In this document: one piece after another, positions 1-7,534 of the stretch | Layout: every line of letters starts with the position of its first letter | Position numbering within the stretch: position 1 is the stretch's first letter | Source of the DNA: Actinomadura sp. WMMA1423 | Lineage (GTDB): Bacteria > Actinomycetota > Actinomycetes > Streptosporangiales > Streptosporangiaceae | DNA: 64,000 nt | Assembly: GCF_006547145.1 (NCBI RefSeq) | Contig: NZ_CP041244.1 | Span: 6,262,001 to 6,326,000, forward strand | Reading direction: 5' to 3' | Notes under the pieces: model-generated | What the model saw: the letters and a program-made list of their open reading frames with translations, nothing else | Database searches by the model: none | What the model was told of the DNA's origin: nothing | Position numbers and translations under genes: made by a program

Positions 1-1
1 C

Positions 2-967
2 GGCCGCAACCGCAAGACGCTCACCGCCGAGCAGGTCGTCTTCGCCGCGGGCACCTACGGGACGCAGAAGCTCCTGCACAAGCTCAAGTCGACCGGGCTG
101 CTGCCGCGGCTGTCGGACCGGCTCGGCGCCCTGACCCGCACCAACTCCGAGGCGATCCTCGGCGGCGGGCGGCGGGGCGGCAGGCCGGGGCCGGACTTCT
201 CCGAGGGCGTGGCGATCACGTCCTCGTTCCATCCGACGCCCGACACCCACATCGAGCCCGTCCGGTACGGCCGGGGATCGAACCTGCTCGCGAGCCTGCA
301 GACCCTCCTGGTGGACGGCGACCGGCCGGGCGAGCGGCACACGCCGCGGATCCTGAAGTTCGCCCGCGAGGTGGTGCGCCGGCCGGGCGACCTCGTCCAG
401 CTGTTCGACGTCCGGCGCTGGTCGGAGCGGACGGTCATCGCCCTCGTCATGCAGACCCGCGACAACTCGATCACGCTGAGCCCGAAGAAGGGCCCGTTCG
501 GGTGGGACGTCCGCGCGTCCGCCGGGCACGGCGAGCCGAACCCGACATGGATCCCCGAGGGGCACGAGGCGACCCGCCTGATCGCCGAGGAGATCGGCGG
601 CATCCCGGGCGGCGCCTGGGGGGACCTGTTCGACATCCCGATGACCGCGCACTTCCTCGGCGGCTGCGCCATCGGCGACTCCGCCGAGACGGGCGTGATC
701 GACCCCTACCACCGCGTCTACGGGCACCCCGGACTGCACGTCGTGGACGGCTCCGCCGTCTCGGCCAACCTGGGCGTCAACCCGTCCCTCACCATCACGG
801 CCCAGGCCGAGCGCGCCATGTCGTTCTGGCCGAACCGCGCGGAGGAGGACCCGCGTCCCGCCCTGGGCGACGCCTACCGCCGCCTCGCGCCCGTCGCCCC
901 GAAGAACCCGGCCGTCCCTGCCGGCGCGCCCGCGGCCCTGCGGCTCCCGATAGTCGACATAACCTGA
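2..967 (+). CDS. GMC oxidoreductase (cholesterol-oxidase type), 3' part
   Basis: The frame is open from the window edge and no start codon is present, so this is the C-terminal ~321 residues of a longer flavoenzyme (family members are usually over 500 residues). Near the end it has the family pattern: a His in AHFLGGCAIGDS, then HVVDGSAVSANLGVNPSLTITA with the conserved Asn. These correspond to the catalytic His and Asn of FAD-dependent cholesterol oxidases and related GMC alcohol oxidases. The segment EQVVFAAGTYGTQKLL is the usual flavin-domain stretch. Substrate cannot be told from this fragment: sterol or another alcohol. It converges on the M43 protease gene downstream, with a hairpin and tandem repeats between them. 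Confidence 0.85.
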   Translation, partial: GRNRKTLTAEQVVFAAGTYGTQKLLHKLKSTGLLPRLSDRLGALTRTNSEAILGGGRRGGRPGPDFSEGVAITSSFHPTPDTHIEPVRYGRGSNLLASLQTLLVDGDRPGERHTPRILKFAREVVRRPGDLVQLFDVRRWSERTVIALVMQTRDNSITLSPKKGPFGWDVRASAGHGEPNPTWIPEGHEATRLIAEEIGGIPGGAWGDLFDIPMTAHFLGGCAIGDSAETGVIDPYHRVYGHPGLHVVDGSAVSANLGVNPSLTITAQAERAMSFWPNRAEEDPRPALGDAYRRLAPVAPKNPAVPAGAPAALRLPIVDIT

Positions 968-980
968 CGCGCCCGGCGGC

Positions 981-1057
981 CCCGGCGAGTACGGGGCCCT
1001 GCGAACGAGAGGGCGACCGGCGAATACGGCGGAGCCCGGCGAATATCGGCGGAGCCC
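981..1057. repeat. 19-20 bp tandem repeat between convergent genes
   Basis: GGCGAATACGGCGGAGCCC (1019-1037) is followed directly by a 20-bp copy with one inserted base (1038-1057). A weaker copy, GGCGAGTACGGGGCCC, lies just upstream at about 983-998. The repeat fills the intergenic space between the oxidoreductase and the terminator hairpin. No coding role is visible. Confidence 0.7.
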
Positions 1058-1085
1058 GGCGCCGGAGCGGGAGACTCCGGCGCCG
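1057..1085. terminator. Bidirectional terminator hairpin
   Basis: A perfect 11-bp inverted repeat (CGGCGCCGGAG / CTCCGGCGCCG) with a 7-nt loop lies between two convergent genes. There is no T-tract, as is common for actinobacterial terminators. Confidence 0.65.
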
Positions 1086-1092
1086 AGCCCAC

Positions 1093-1160
1093 GATCAGGC
1101 GCCGTCGGAGATCAGGCGCGGTAGGGGATCAGGCGCGGTAGGGGATCAGGCGCGGTAGGC
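1093..1160. repeat. 17-bp tandem repeat overlapping the 3' end of the M43 protease gene
   Basis: Three exact-core copies of GATCAGGCGCGGTAGG plus one base lie head to tail at 1110-1126, 1127-1143 and 1144-1160, with a diverged fourth copy at 1093-1109. The innermost copy carries the last codons and the stop of the minus-strand protease gene; the others are noncoding echoes of it. Confidence 0.85.
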
Positions 1161-2039
1161 GGCCCACTGGTTCTGCATGCGCGTGGACTGGCCCGGCGTG
1201 AACTCGTACATGCACGAGTCGTAGCTGTAGTCCATGAAGTTGTGGATGGGGTCCGCGCCGGGCGCGGAGCAGGTGTCGCGGCCGGTCGGGCAGCCCGAGG
1301 CCGGGCTCTGCTCGGCGGGCGTGTCGGAGACGCCGTCGCCGCTGCCGCCGCACCCGCCCTGGAACGTGTGGTACAGCCCCATCCAGTGACCCACTTCGTG
1401 GGTTCCGGTGTCGCCCTCGTTGTAGTTGCCGAGCGCGCCGCCAGGCAGGCTCTGGTAGTGGATGACGACGCCGTCCATCTTGGGCTGGGAGCGGTAGCCG
1501 CTCGGGAACGTGGCCCAGCCGAGGAGGCTGCTGCCGAGGTCGGCGGTGTAGAAGTTGAGGTCCTGCGCGTTGCCGGCGTGCAGGGCCGACTTCATCTGGG
1601 ATTCGTAGCCCTCGGGGTCGGAGAACCAGGACGCGTTCTTCGTCCGCTTGATCTCGGCCAGCGTGAAGGTGACGCCGCTGCCGGCATAGGCGTTGTTGAG
1701 GACGGTGAGCTGCCTGTTCAGGACCGAGTCCGACACGTTGCCCGCGCTGCCGTAGACGACCTGGAAGTGCACCCGGACGGTGATGGCCGCCGCGGTGTTC
1801 ACCTCCCGCAGCTTGCCGACGCGGTTCTGGAAGTCCTTCTCCATCGCGGCGACCTGGGCCGCTCCGGGCTGGTTGCGTTCGGTGGCGTGGGCACCCGCGC
1901 GGACGCGGGCCTGGACGGGCTGGTCGGCGCACACAGTGGACGAGGCGGACGGCGCGGCCAGGGTGGCGGGGGCGGCGGGGGCGTAGGCCGTGAAGGCGGC
2001 GGCCATGCCGAGGACGGCGGCGATTCCGGCGCGTTTCAT
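1146..2039 (-). CDS. Secreted M43 (pappalysin-type) zinc metalloprotease
   Basis: The 297-residue product begins with a signal peptide (KR, then an Ala-rich hydrophobic stretch to about residue 30). The catalytic motif HEVGHWMGLYH is at residues 214-224 (three zinc His, catalytic Glu) and the Met-turn FMDYSYDSCM follows at about 268-277, the arrangement of family M43B. Four or more cysteines in the C-terminal half suggest disulfides after export. The ATG at 2037-2039 was chosen because AAGGAG precedes it and the signal peptide starts there; upstream in-frame sequence lacks both. It is a paralogue of the protease at 2999-3991. Probable role: extracellular peptide degradation; substrate unknown. 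Confidence 0.9.
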   Translation of the reverse strand: MKRAGIAAVLGMAAAFTAYAPAAPATLAAPSASSTVCADQPVQARVRAGAHATERNQPGAAQVAAMEKDFQNRVGKLREVNTAAAITVRVHFQVVYGSAGNVSDSVLNRQLTVLNNAYAGSGVTFTLAEIKRTKNASWFSDPEGYESQMKSALHAGNAQDLNFYTADLGSSLLGWATFPSGYRSQPKMDGVVIHYQSLPGGALGNYNEGDTGTHEVGHWMGLYHTFQGGCGGSGDGVSDTPAEQSPASGCPTGRDTCSAPGADPIHNFMDYSYDSCMYEFTPGQSTRMQNQWAAYRA

Positions 2040-2210
2040 GGAACTCCTTGGGGGTGCGGCGCGAGCGGGGGGAGCGCGCGCGTGGGGAGCGGAGTCATCG
2101 CTGGAACCAGGGTGGATGCGAACAAACAGTGCGTCTTTAGCAAACCTGGACGAACACGGACGCGTAATGATGAATACGGCGCCGTAGCGCGGCGGCGTAG
2201 CGTGGGCCCC

Positions 2211-2984
2211 ATGGACGTGCAGGCCGAGGCGGCGCGGATCGTGGCGGAGTTGCGGGCGCAGGCGGACCCGGCGCGCGCCGAGGGGGAGAAGCGCTACCTG
2301 AAGAGCGATTTCGTCCATATCGGCGTGCCGGTTCCCGCGTTGCGCAAGGTCGCGTTGTCGGCGGTCAAGGCCAAGCCGTCACGAGAGGAACTGGTCGCGC
2401 TCGCCCGCACGCTCTGGGACGTCGCCGACGGGGGCCGCCCGGTGCACGAGGCGCGCATGGCCGCCATAGAGGTGCTCATCAAGCGGGTGGCGCTGCTGGA
2501 GCCGCGCGACCTGGGCCTGGCCGAGCGGTTCGTCCGCGACTCGGCGAGCTGGGTGTACGTCGACCAGCTCGCGGAGAAGGTCGTCGGCGCCCTGGTCGTC
2601 CGCCATCCGGACCTGGCGGCGGTGCTGGACGCGTGGGTCGCCGACCCCTACATGTGGGTGCGGCGCACGGCGATGCTGGCGCTCCTGGCGGGTGTCCGGG
2701 CGGGAGAGCCCGACCTCGGCCGCATCGCCCGCTACGGGGACGCGCTGATCGTCGAACGCGAGTTCTTCATCCGCAAGGCCCTCGGCTGGGTGCTGCGGGA
2801 ACTGTCCAGGAAGGACCCGGACTGGGTGGCCGCCTGGGTCGCCCCCCGGACCGGCGTCATCTCGGGCGTGACGCTACGCGAGGCCGTCCGCCACCTGCCT
2901 CCCGAAAAAGCGGCCCACCTCAAGGCTGCGACCCGAACCAATCCCGGAACTCGGGCCAGGGCCGCGGCGCGGACCCGACGCTAG
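2211..2984 (+). CDS. AlkD-like DNA alkylation repair protein
   Basis: The 257-residue protein has no signal peptide. Its sequence is a run of amphipathic helices typical of HEAT-like-repeat DNA glycosylases (AlkC/AlkD superfamily). Recognisable family stretches are VPALRKVA near the N-terminus, WVYVDQLAEKV in the middle, MWVRRTAMLALL, and FFIRKALGWVLRE. AlkD enzymes excise positively charged alkylated purines; I infer the same here and did not map the catalytic Asp/Trp. The gene lies between two convergent M43 protease genes, an unusual setting with no evident functional link. Its C-terminus (RARAAARTRR) is basic, and its stop codon falls inside an 18-bp tandem duplication. Confidence 0.85.
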   Translation: MDVQAEAARIVAELRAQADPARAEGEKRYLKSDFVHIGVPVPALRKVALSAVKAKPSREELVALARTLWDVADGGRPVHEARMAAIEVLIKRVALLEPRDLGLAERFVRDSASWVYVDQLAEKVVGALVVRHPDLAAVLDAWVADPYMWVRRTAMLALLAGVRAGEPDLGRIARYGDALIVEREFFIRKALGWVLRELSRKDPDWVAAWVAPRTGVISGVTLREAVRHLPPEKAAHLKAATRTNPGTRARAAARTRR

Positions 2985-3008
2985 GCGCGGACCCGACGCT
3001 AGGCGCGG
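2967..3008. repeat. 18-bp tandem duplication at convergent gene ends
   Basis: GCGCGGACCCGACGCTAG occurs at 2967-2984 and again at 2985-3002, followed by a 6-bp third start. The first copy contains the stop of the alkylation-repair gene. The second contributes the stop of the minus-strand M43 gene. Confidence 0.85.
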
Positions 3009-3991
3009 TAGGCCGTCCACACGCTGTGGATACGGGTGCCCTGGCCGGCGGTGAAGGAGTTCATGCAGGTGTCGTAGCTGTAGTCCATGTAGTTGTGGAT
3101 CGGGTCGTTCCCGGGGGTGGGGCAGGTGTCCTTGTAGGCGGGGCATCCGTTGGTGGGGTCGCGCTCGGCCGGGGTGTCGGAGACGCGGTCGCCCTGGCCG
3201 CTGCAACCGTCCTGGAACGTGTGGTAGAGCCCCAGCCAGTGGCCCACTTCGTGGGTCGCGCTGAACCCCTTGTTGTAGTTCGCGATGGAGCCGCCCGGCA
3301 TGCTGGCGTAGTGGATGGTCACGCCGTCCATCTCGGGGTCGGACTTGTACTTCCAGGGGAAGGTCGACCAGCCGAGCAGGTCGCCGCCGATGTAGGTGCT
3401 GTAGAGGTTCAGGGTCGACTTGCCGCCCTTGTGCAGCGTCGGCTTGTAGACGCCCTCGTAGCGTTCCGGGTCGTCGAACCATGCCGCGTTGTCGGTACGG
3501 GTCACGGCCTTGAGCGTGAAGGCGACGCCGGTGTTCGCGCCTCCGTTGCGGCCGCCGTAGGACGCGTTCATGGTGTCGATCTGGCGCTGGATCAGCGCGG
3601 GGGACACGTTGCCCTTCGCGCCGTCATGGATCACGTGGAAGTAGACCGGAATGGTGATCGGCGCTGCCCGGCGGAGGTTCGACCCCTTCGAGGAGCCATG
3701 CCGACCCTGCCCGAGACCGTCAAGGATCCGGTTCAGGCGCGCTTCCACAGCCGCGGCCTCGGTGGGGCTCAGGTCCATGTGGTCTCGGACACGGCCGCCC
3801 GTCCGGTGGCGCGCACTGGAGTACCGCGCACTGGAGAACCGCGCGCCGGAGCCTCGCGCATCGGACTGGCGCCCGGTCAGGGGCTGCGCGCAGTCGCCGC
3901 CCCGGCGTTCGTGCCACGTGCTCGCGTACGGCACGGCAGGCGCGGCGGGGACCAGGGCGGCGAGCAGAGCGGCGGCGGCGAGCAGCTTCAC
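2999..3991 (-). CDS. Secreted M43 zinc metalloprotease, second copy
   Basis: The 330-residue product has a signal peptide (MKLLAAAALLAALVPAAPA). The active site HEVGHWLGLYH is at 247-257 and the Met-turn YMDYSYDTCM at about 301-310. The catalytic half is closely similar to the protease at 1146-2039 (same WATFP/WSTFP, MDGV.IHY and SDTPAE blocks). The N-terminal propeptide is longer and contains a short Ser-Ala-Arg repeat (residues ~48-62), encoded by near-identical DNA units. The start is a GTG at 3989-3991 with AGGAG four bases upstream. It is probably a secreted zymogen peptidase; target unknown. Confidence 0.9.
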   Translation of the reverse strand: MKLLAAAALLAALVPAAPAVPYASTWHERRGGDCAQPLTGRQSDARGSGARFSSARYSSARHRTGGRVRDHMDLSPTEAAAVEARLNRILDGLGQGRHGSSKGSNLRRAAPITIPVYFHVIHDGAKGNVSPALIQRQIDTMNASYGGRNGGANTGVAFTLKAVTRTDNAAWFDDPERYEGVYKPTLHKGGKSTLNLYSTYIGGDLLGWSTFPWKYKSDPEMDGVTIHYASMPGGSIANYNKGFSATHEVGHWLGLYHTFQDGCSGQGDRVSDTPAERDPTNGCPAYKDTCPTPGNDPIHNYMDYSYDTCMNSFTAGQGTRIHSVWTAYRA

Positions 3992-4243
3992 GGCACTCCT
4001 AGGGACGTCGCTCGCGGCCGGGACCTGGCGAGCGCGGCGTTCCGGCGACCACGGCGTCCTCGAGGAAGAACAGGTCCTCGAGGAGAACAGCGCCTCACCG
4101 AATACAGGACGTCTTCAACTGATAGCAGAACGCAGTCATGCCGTACGTGTGATCAAGGTAAACGGATGCTGACCGTTATCGGACAGTCGCGACGTGTAAC
4201 GAACGGCTCCCGGGTGCGGCGCATCGGCGCAGGCGGCGGCCCG

Positions 4244-4249
4244 TAGACT
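4244..4249 (+). promoter_or_regulatory. Probable -10 box of guaA
   Basis: TAGACT lies 35 bases before the guaA GTG. It matches the actinobacterial housekeeping TAnnnT -10 box. No convincing -35 box is visible. The gap 3992-4284 otherwise holds only a short direct repeat of GTCCTCGAGGA (about 4056-4085). Confidence 0.45.
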
Positions 4250-4284
4250 GGGAGACCCTTCCGGCCGGGCGAAAGGCGTAGTTG

Positions 4285-5871
4285 GTGGCCGCAGACCAAT
4301 CCTTTGACACCGTCCTCGTCGTCGACTTCGGCGCGCAGTACGCGCAGCTGATCGCACGACGGGTCCGCGAGTGCCATGTGTTCAGCGAGATCGTCCCGTC
4401 CACGATGCCCGCGGCGGAGATGCTCGCCAGGCGGCCGAAGGCGATCATCCTGTCGGGCGGTCCGGCGTCGGTGTACGCGGAGGGGGCCCCGGCCGCGCCG
4501 GAGGGCCTGTTCGACATCGGCGTCCCCACGCTCGGCATCTGCTACGGCCACCAGGTGATGGCGCAGTCCCTCGGCGGGACGGTCGAGAACTCCGACGTCG
4601 CCGAGTACGGCGGCGCCACCGTCGCCGTCACGTCCCCCGGCATGCTGTTCGCGGGGCTGCCGCACGAGCAGGCGGTGTGGATGTCCCACCGCGACTTCGT
4701 CAGCAGCGCCCCGTCCGGCTTCACCGTGACGGCCAGCACGGACGTCACGCCGGTCGCGGGCATGGAGGACCTGGAGCGCGGCTTCTTCGGCGTCCAGTTC
4801 CACCCCGAGGTCCTGCACACCCAGCACGGCATGGAGATCCTGCGGCGCTTCCTCTACGAGGGCGCCGGGTGCCGGCCGAACTGGACGATGGTGAACATCG
4901 CGGACGAGTCGATCGAGGCCGTCCGGCAGCAGGTCGGGGACAAGCGGGTGATCTGCGCGCTGTCGGGCGGGGTCGACTCGGCCGTCGCCGGAGCGCTCGT
5001 CCAGCGCGCCATCGGCGACCAGCTGACCTGCGTGTTCGTCGACCACGGCCTGCTGCGCAAGGGCGAGCCCGAGCAGGTCGAGAAGGACTTCGTCGCCGCC
5101 ACCGGCGTGAACCTGCACGTCGTGGACGCCCAGGAGCGCTTCCTGTCCGCCCTCGACGGCGTCACCGACCCGGAGGAGAAGCGGAAGATCATCGGCCGCG
5201 AGTTCATCCGGGTGTTCGAGGAGGCGGCCCGCGAGATCGTCCACGGCGGTTCCGCGGCCGCCGCGGACACCTCCGAACCGGTCGAGTTCCTCGTCCAGGG
5301 CACCCTCTACCCGGACGTGGTCGAATCGGGCGGCGGCACCGGCGCGGCCAACATCAAGTCGCACCACAACGTGGGCGGCCTCCCCGAGGACCTCCAGTTC
5401 AAGCTGGTCGAGCCGCTGCGGACGCTGTTCAAGGACGAGGTCCGCGCGCTCGGCGAGCAGCTCGGCCTGCCGGCCGAGATCGTCTGGCGCCAGCCGTTCC
5501 CCGGCCCCGGCCTCGGCATCCGCATCATCGGCGCCGTCACCCGCGAGCGCCTGGACATCCTCCGCGACGCCGACGCGATCGCCCGCGAGGAGCTCACCCG
5601 CGCGGGCCTCGACCGCGACATCTGGCAGTTCCCGGTGGTCCTGCTCGCGGACGTGCGGTCCGTGGGCGTGCAGGGCGACAGCCGCACGTACGGGCACCCG
5701 ATCGTGCTGCGCCCGGTCACCAGCGAGGACGCGATGACGGCCGACTGGGCGAAGCTCCCCTACGAGGTGCTCCAGCGGATCTCCACCCGCATCACCAACG
5801 AGGTCCGCGAGATCAACCGCGTCACCGTCGACATCACCTCCAAGCCCCCGGGCACCATCGAGTGGGAGTAG
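4285..5871 (+). CDS. guaA: GMP synthase (glutamine-hydrolysing)
   Basis: Converts XMP, ATP and glutamine to GMP in purine synthesis. The 528-residue protein has full length and order: a class I glutamine amidotransferase with nucleophile Cys86 in GICYGHQ and partners His173/Glu175 in FHPEV; an ATP-pyrophosphatase domain with P-loop SGGVDS (227-232); and the C-terminal dimerisation domain ending in KPPGTIEWE. The GTG at 4285 is preferred over an in-frame TTG three bases earlier because the GAAAGG ribosome site is better spaced. It is transcribed alone, with a strong terminator directly after. Confidence 0.98.
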   Translation: MAADQSFDTVLVVDFGAQYAQLIARRVRECHVFSEIVPSTMPAAEMLARRPKAIILSGGPASVYAEGAPAAPEGLFDIGVPTLGICYGHQVMAQSLGGTVENSDVAEYGGATVAVTSPGMLFAGLPHEQAVWMSHRDFVSSAPSGFTVTASTDVTPVAGMEDLERGFFGVQFHPEVLHTQHGMEILRRFLYEGAGCRPNWTMVNIADESIEAVRQQVGDKRVICALSGGVDSAVAGALVQRAIGDQLTCVFVDHGLLRKGEPEQVEKDFVAATGVNLHVVDAQERFLSALDGVTDPEEKRKIIGREFIRVFEEAAREIVHGGSAAAADTSEPVEFLVQGTLYPDVVESGGGTGAANIKSHHNVGGLPEDLQFKLVEPLRTLFKDEVRALGEQLGLPAEIVWRQPFPGPGLGIRIIGAVTRERLDILRDADAIAREELTRAGLDRDIWQFPVVLLADVRSVGVQGDSRTYGHPIVLRPVTSEDAMTADWAKLPYEVLQRISTRITNEVREINRVTVDITSKPPGTIEWE

Positions 5872-5889
5872 AGGGCGCGAAGTAGGCGC

Positions 5890-5927
5890 GCGAGAGGCCC
5901 GGACGGTTCGTCCGGGCCTCTCGCTTT
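5890..5927 (+). terminator. Strong intrinsic terminator after guaA
   Basis: A perfect 15-bp stem (GCGAGAGGCCCGGAC and its complement) with a 5-nt loop is followed by TTT. It lies 18 bases after the guaA stop and also closes the convergent ahpD. Confidence 0.9.
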
Positions 5928-5940
5928 CGTCGGCCGGGTG

Positions 5941-6483
5941 TCAGACGGTGGCGGGGGCCAGGGCGGCCTCGGCGTCCAGCGTCGCGGCGGTCGCGTTCAC
6001 CACGGCGGCGATCCGCAGCACCTCCTGGACGAGCTCGCGCGACAGGCCCGCCTCGCGGACGACCTTCTCGTGCGACTCCAGGCACCGGCCGCAGCCGTTG
6101 ACCGCCGACACGGCGAGGCACCACAGCTCGAAGTCGACCTTGTCCACGCCGGGCTTCCCGATGATCGACATCCGCAGCCGGGCCGGGAGGGTCGCGTACG
6201 TCTCGTCCCCGATGAGGTGGGTCGCGCGGTAGTACACGTTGTTCATCGCCATGATCGACGCGGCCCCCTTGGCCGCCTCGAACGCCTCGGCGGACAGGTT
6301 GCCGGCCGCCTCCTCGGCGAGCTCCCGGATGACGACGGCGCTGCGGGTGGCGAGGGCGCAGGCGAGGACCGTCCCCCACAGCTGCTGGTCGGTGAGCTGG
6401 GAGGTCGAGGTCAGCGAGCCCAGGTTGAGCTTGGTGTCCTTGGCGTAGCCGGGGAGGGAGCTCTTCAGCGCGTCAACGCTCAT
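5941..6483 (-). CDS. ahpD: Alkylhydroperoxidase AhpD
   Basis: A 180-residue AhpD-family disulfide reductase, in mycobacteria the partner that reduces AhpC through lipoamide. The redox pair is Cys131-Gly-Arg-Cys134, with His138 and Glu119 in the positions of the M. tuberculosis proton relay. The residue between the cysteines that is His in M. tuberculosis is Arg here. It is second in an ahpC-ahpD operon, about 100 bases after ahpC. The ATG at 6483 (MSVDALK) has AAGGA nine bases upstream; an ATG two codons earlier (6489) is too close to it. Expected regulation is by peroxide through OxyR. Confidence 0.95.
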   Translation of the reverse strand: MSVDALKSSLPGYAKDTKLNLGSLTSTSQLTDQQLWGTVLACALATRSAVVIRELAEEAAGNLSAEAFEAAKGAASIMAMNNVYYRATHLIGDETYATLPARLRMSIIGKPGVDKVDFELWCLAVSAVNGCGRCLESHEKVVREAGLSRELVQEVLRIAAVVNATAATLDAEAALAPATV

Positions 6484-6504
6484 GATCATGCGTCCTTTCG
6501 TGCG

Positions 6505-6559
6505 GACGGCCGGCCGCGGGTCCGCGCGGCCGGCCGTCATGGGGTCCGTGCTCGGACCC
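6505..6559 (-). other. Two hairpins in the ahpC-ahpD intercistronic region
   Basis: 6505-6538 is a perfect 14-bp stem (GACGGCCGGCCGCG) with a 6-nt loop; 6542-6559 is a perfect 7-bp stem (GGGTCCG) with a 4-nt loop. Both lie between the ahpC stop and the ahpD ribosome site, where they could attenuate transcription, block decay or unbalance expression. Confidence 0.7.
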
Positions 6560-6584
6560 TGGGGGTTCGGGCTCGGTGAGCGGC

Positions 6585-7157
6585 TCAGACGCCCGCGAGC
6601 AGCTTGGTCGCGTCGAGCGTGTCCTCGCCCTTGTTCCAGTTGCAGGGGCACAGCTCGTCGCTCTGCAGCGCGTCCAGCACCCGCAGGACCTCCTTGACGT
6701 TCCGGCCGACGGAACCGGCGGTCACCATGGCGAACTGGATCTCGTTGTTCGGGTCCACGATGAACGTCGCGCGCTGGGCGACGCCGTCCTCGGTGAGGAT
6801 GCCGAGCGACTCCGACAGCTCGCGCTTGAGGTCGGACATCATCGGGAACGGGATCTCCCGCAGGTCCGGGTGGTCCTTGCGCCACGCGTAGTGGACGAAC
6901 TCGTTGTCGACGGACGCGCCCAGCACCTGGGCGTCGCGGTCGGCGAAGTCCTCGTTGAGGCGGCCGAACTCGGCGATCTCGGTCGGACAGACGAAAGTGA
7001 AGTCCTTGGGCCAGAAAAAGACCACGCGCCACTTGCCCTCGTAGGACTTGTGGTTGATCGTCTCGAACGCGTTGTCGGCGTCCAGCGAGACGCAGGCGGT
7101 GAGCTCGTACTCGGGGAACTTGTCACCGACAGTAAGCAACGCAGGCTCCTTCGTCAT
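6585..7157 (-). CDS. ahpC: Alkyl hydroperoxide reductase AhpC (2-Cys peroxiredoxin)
   Basis: Reduces hydrogen peroxide and organic peroxides. Counting from the ATG (190 residues), the peroxidatic Cys57 lies in FVCPTE and resolving cysteines Cys170/Cys172 in DELCPCNW, as in the mycobacterial AhpC group that works with AhpD. The ATG at 7157 has only a distant GGAGG. An in-frame TTG at 7139 has AAGGAG exactly six bases upstream and would give a protein beginning MLTVGDKFPEY, closer to mycobacterial AhpC, so it may be the true start. First gene of ahpCD, with an OxyR-like site about 120-140 bases upstream. Confidence 0.96.
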   Translation of the reverse strand: MTKEPALLTVGDKFPEYELTACVSLDADNAFETINHKSYEGKWRVVFFWPKDFTFVCPTEIAEFGRLNEDFADRDAQVLGASVDNEFVHYAWRKDHPDLREIPFPMMSDLKRELSESLGILTEDGVAQRATFIVDPNNEIQFAMVTAGSVGRNVKEVLRVLDALQSDELCPCNWNKGEDTLDATKLLAGV

Positions 7158-7534
7158 GAGAAAGGGTCGCCTCCATATGAGGAGGCGGAGGGGCCGCGGG
7201 CTTTTCGCTCCGGCGGCCGTGTCACTCAGCGTGCCGCGACCCGAATCCCAAGAGAAATCGATCCATCTCAAGCGATCGATAGGAGTTCCTTATCAATGGC
7301 CCGCTCTCCCGTCTGACCTGCGACGGAAGGGCCTTCGACCACGGAAGGGAGGCCGGCTGCTAGATGTAAATCACACCGACTCGGCCAGAACAGGCTTCAC
7401 GCTCGGTGACGAGACAGTGTAGGGCGTTGTGCCTCCACAATGCGCATTGAGTGATCTATCCCTCAAAAGCCATACGTTTCCGCATAGTGCCCGAAGAAGG
7501 GTGGCCATTCCCGGTTAGGGCAATTTCGGGGCCC
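7158..7534. other. Intergenic region upstream of ahpC
   Basis: 377 bases without a gene. It holds the OxyR-like box (7278-7294), and the part around 7260-7530 is visibly richer in A/T than the flanking genes, as expected for a promoter. I see nothing coding in it. Confidence 0.6.
7278..7294 (-). promoter_or_regulatory. OxyR-type binding box upstream of ahpC
   Basis: GATAGGAGTTCCTTATC reads ATAG-N7-TTAT, one mismatch from the OxyR core ATAG-N7-CTAT, with symmetrical flanking G and C. The oxyR gene itself lies at 10842-11771. The match is by eye. Confidence 0.6.

Noticed and set aside
1093..1160. Regularly spaced repeat considered as a CRISPR fragment
   Set aside because: The units are directly adjacent without spacers and only 17 bp long; it is a simple tandem repeat.
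4153..5697. A 514-codon minus-strand frame antisense to guaA
   Set aside because: Shadow of the GMP synthase gene; composition is biased and no motif is present.
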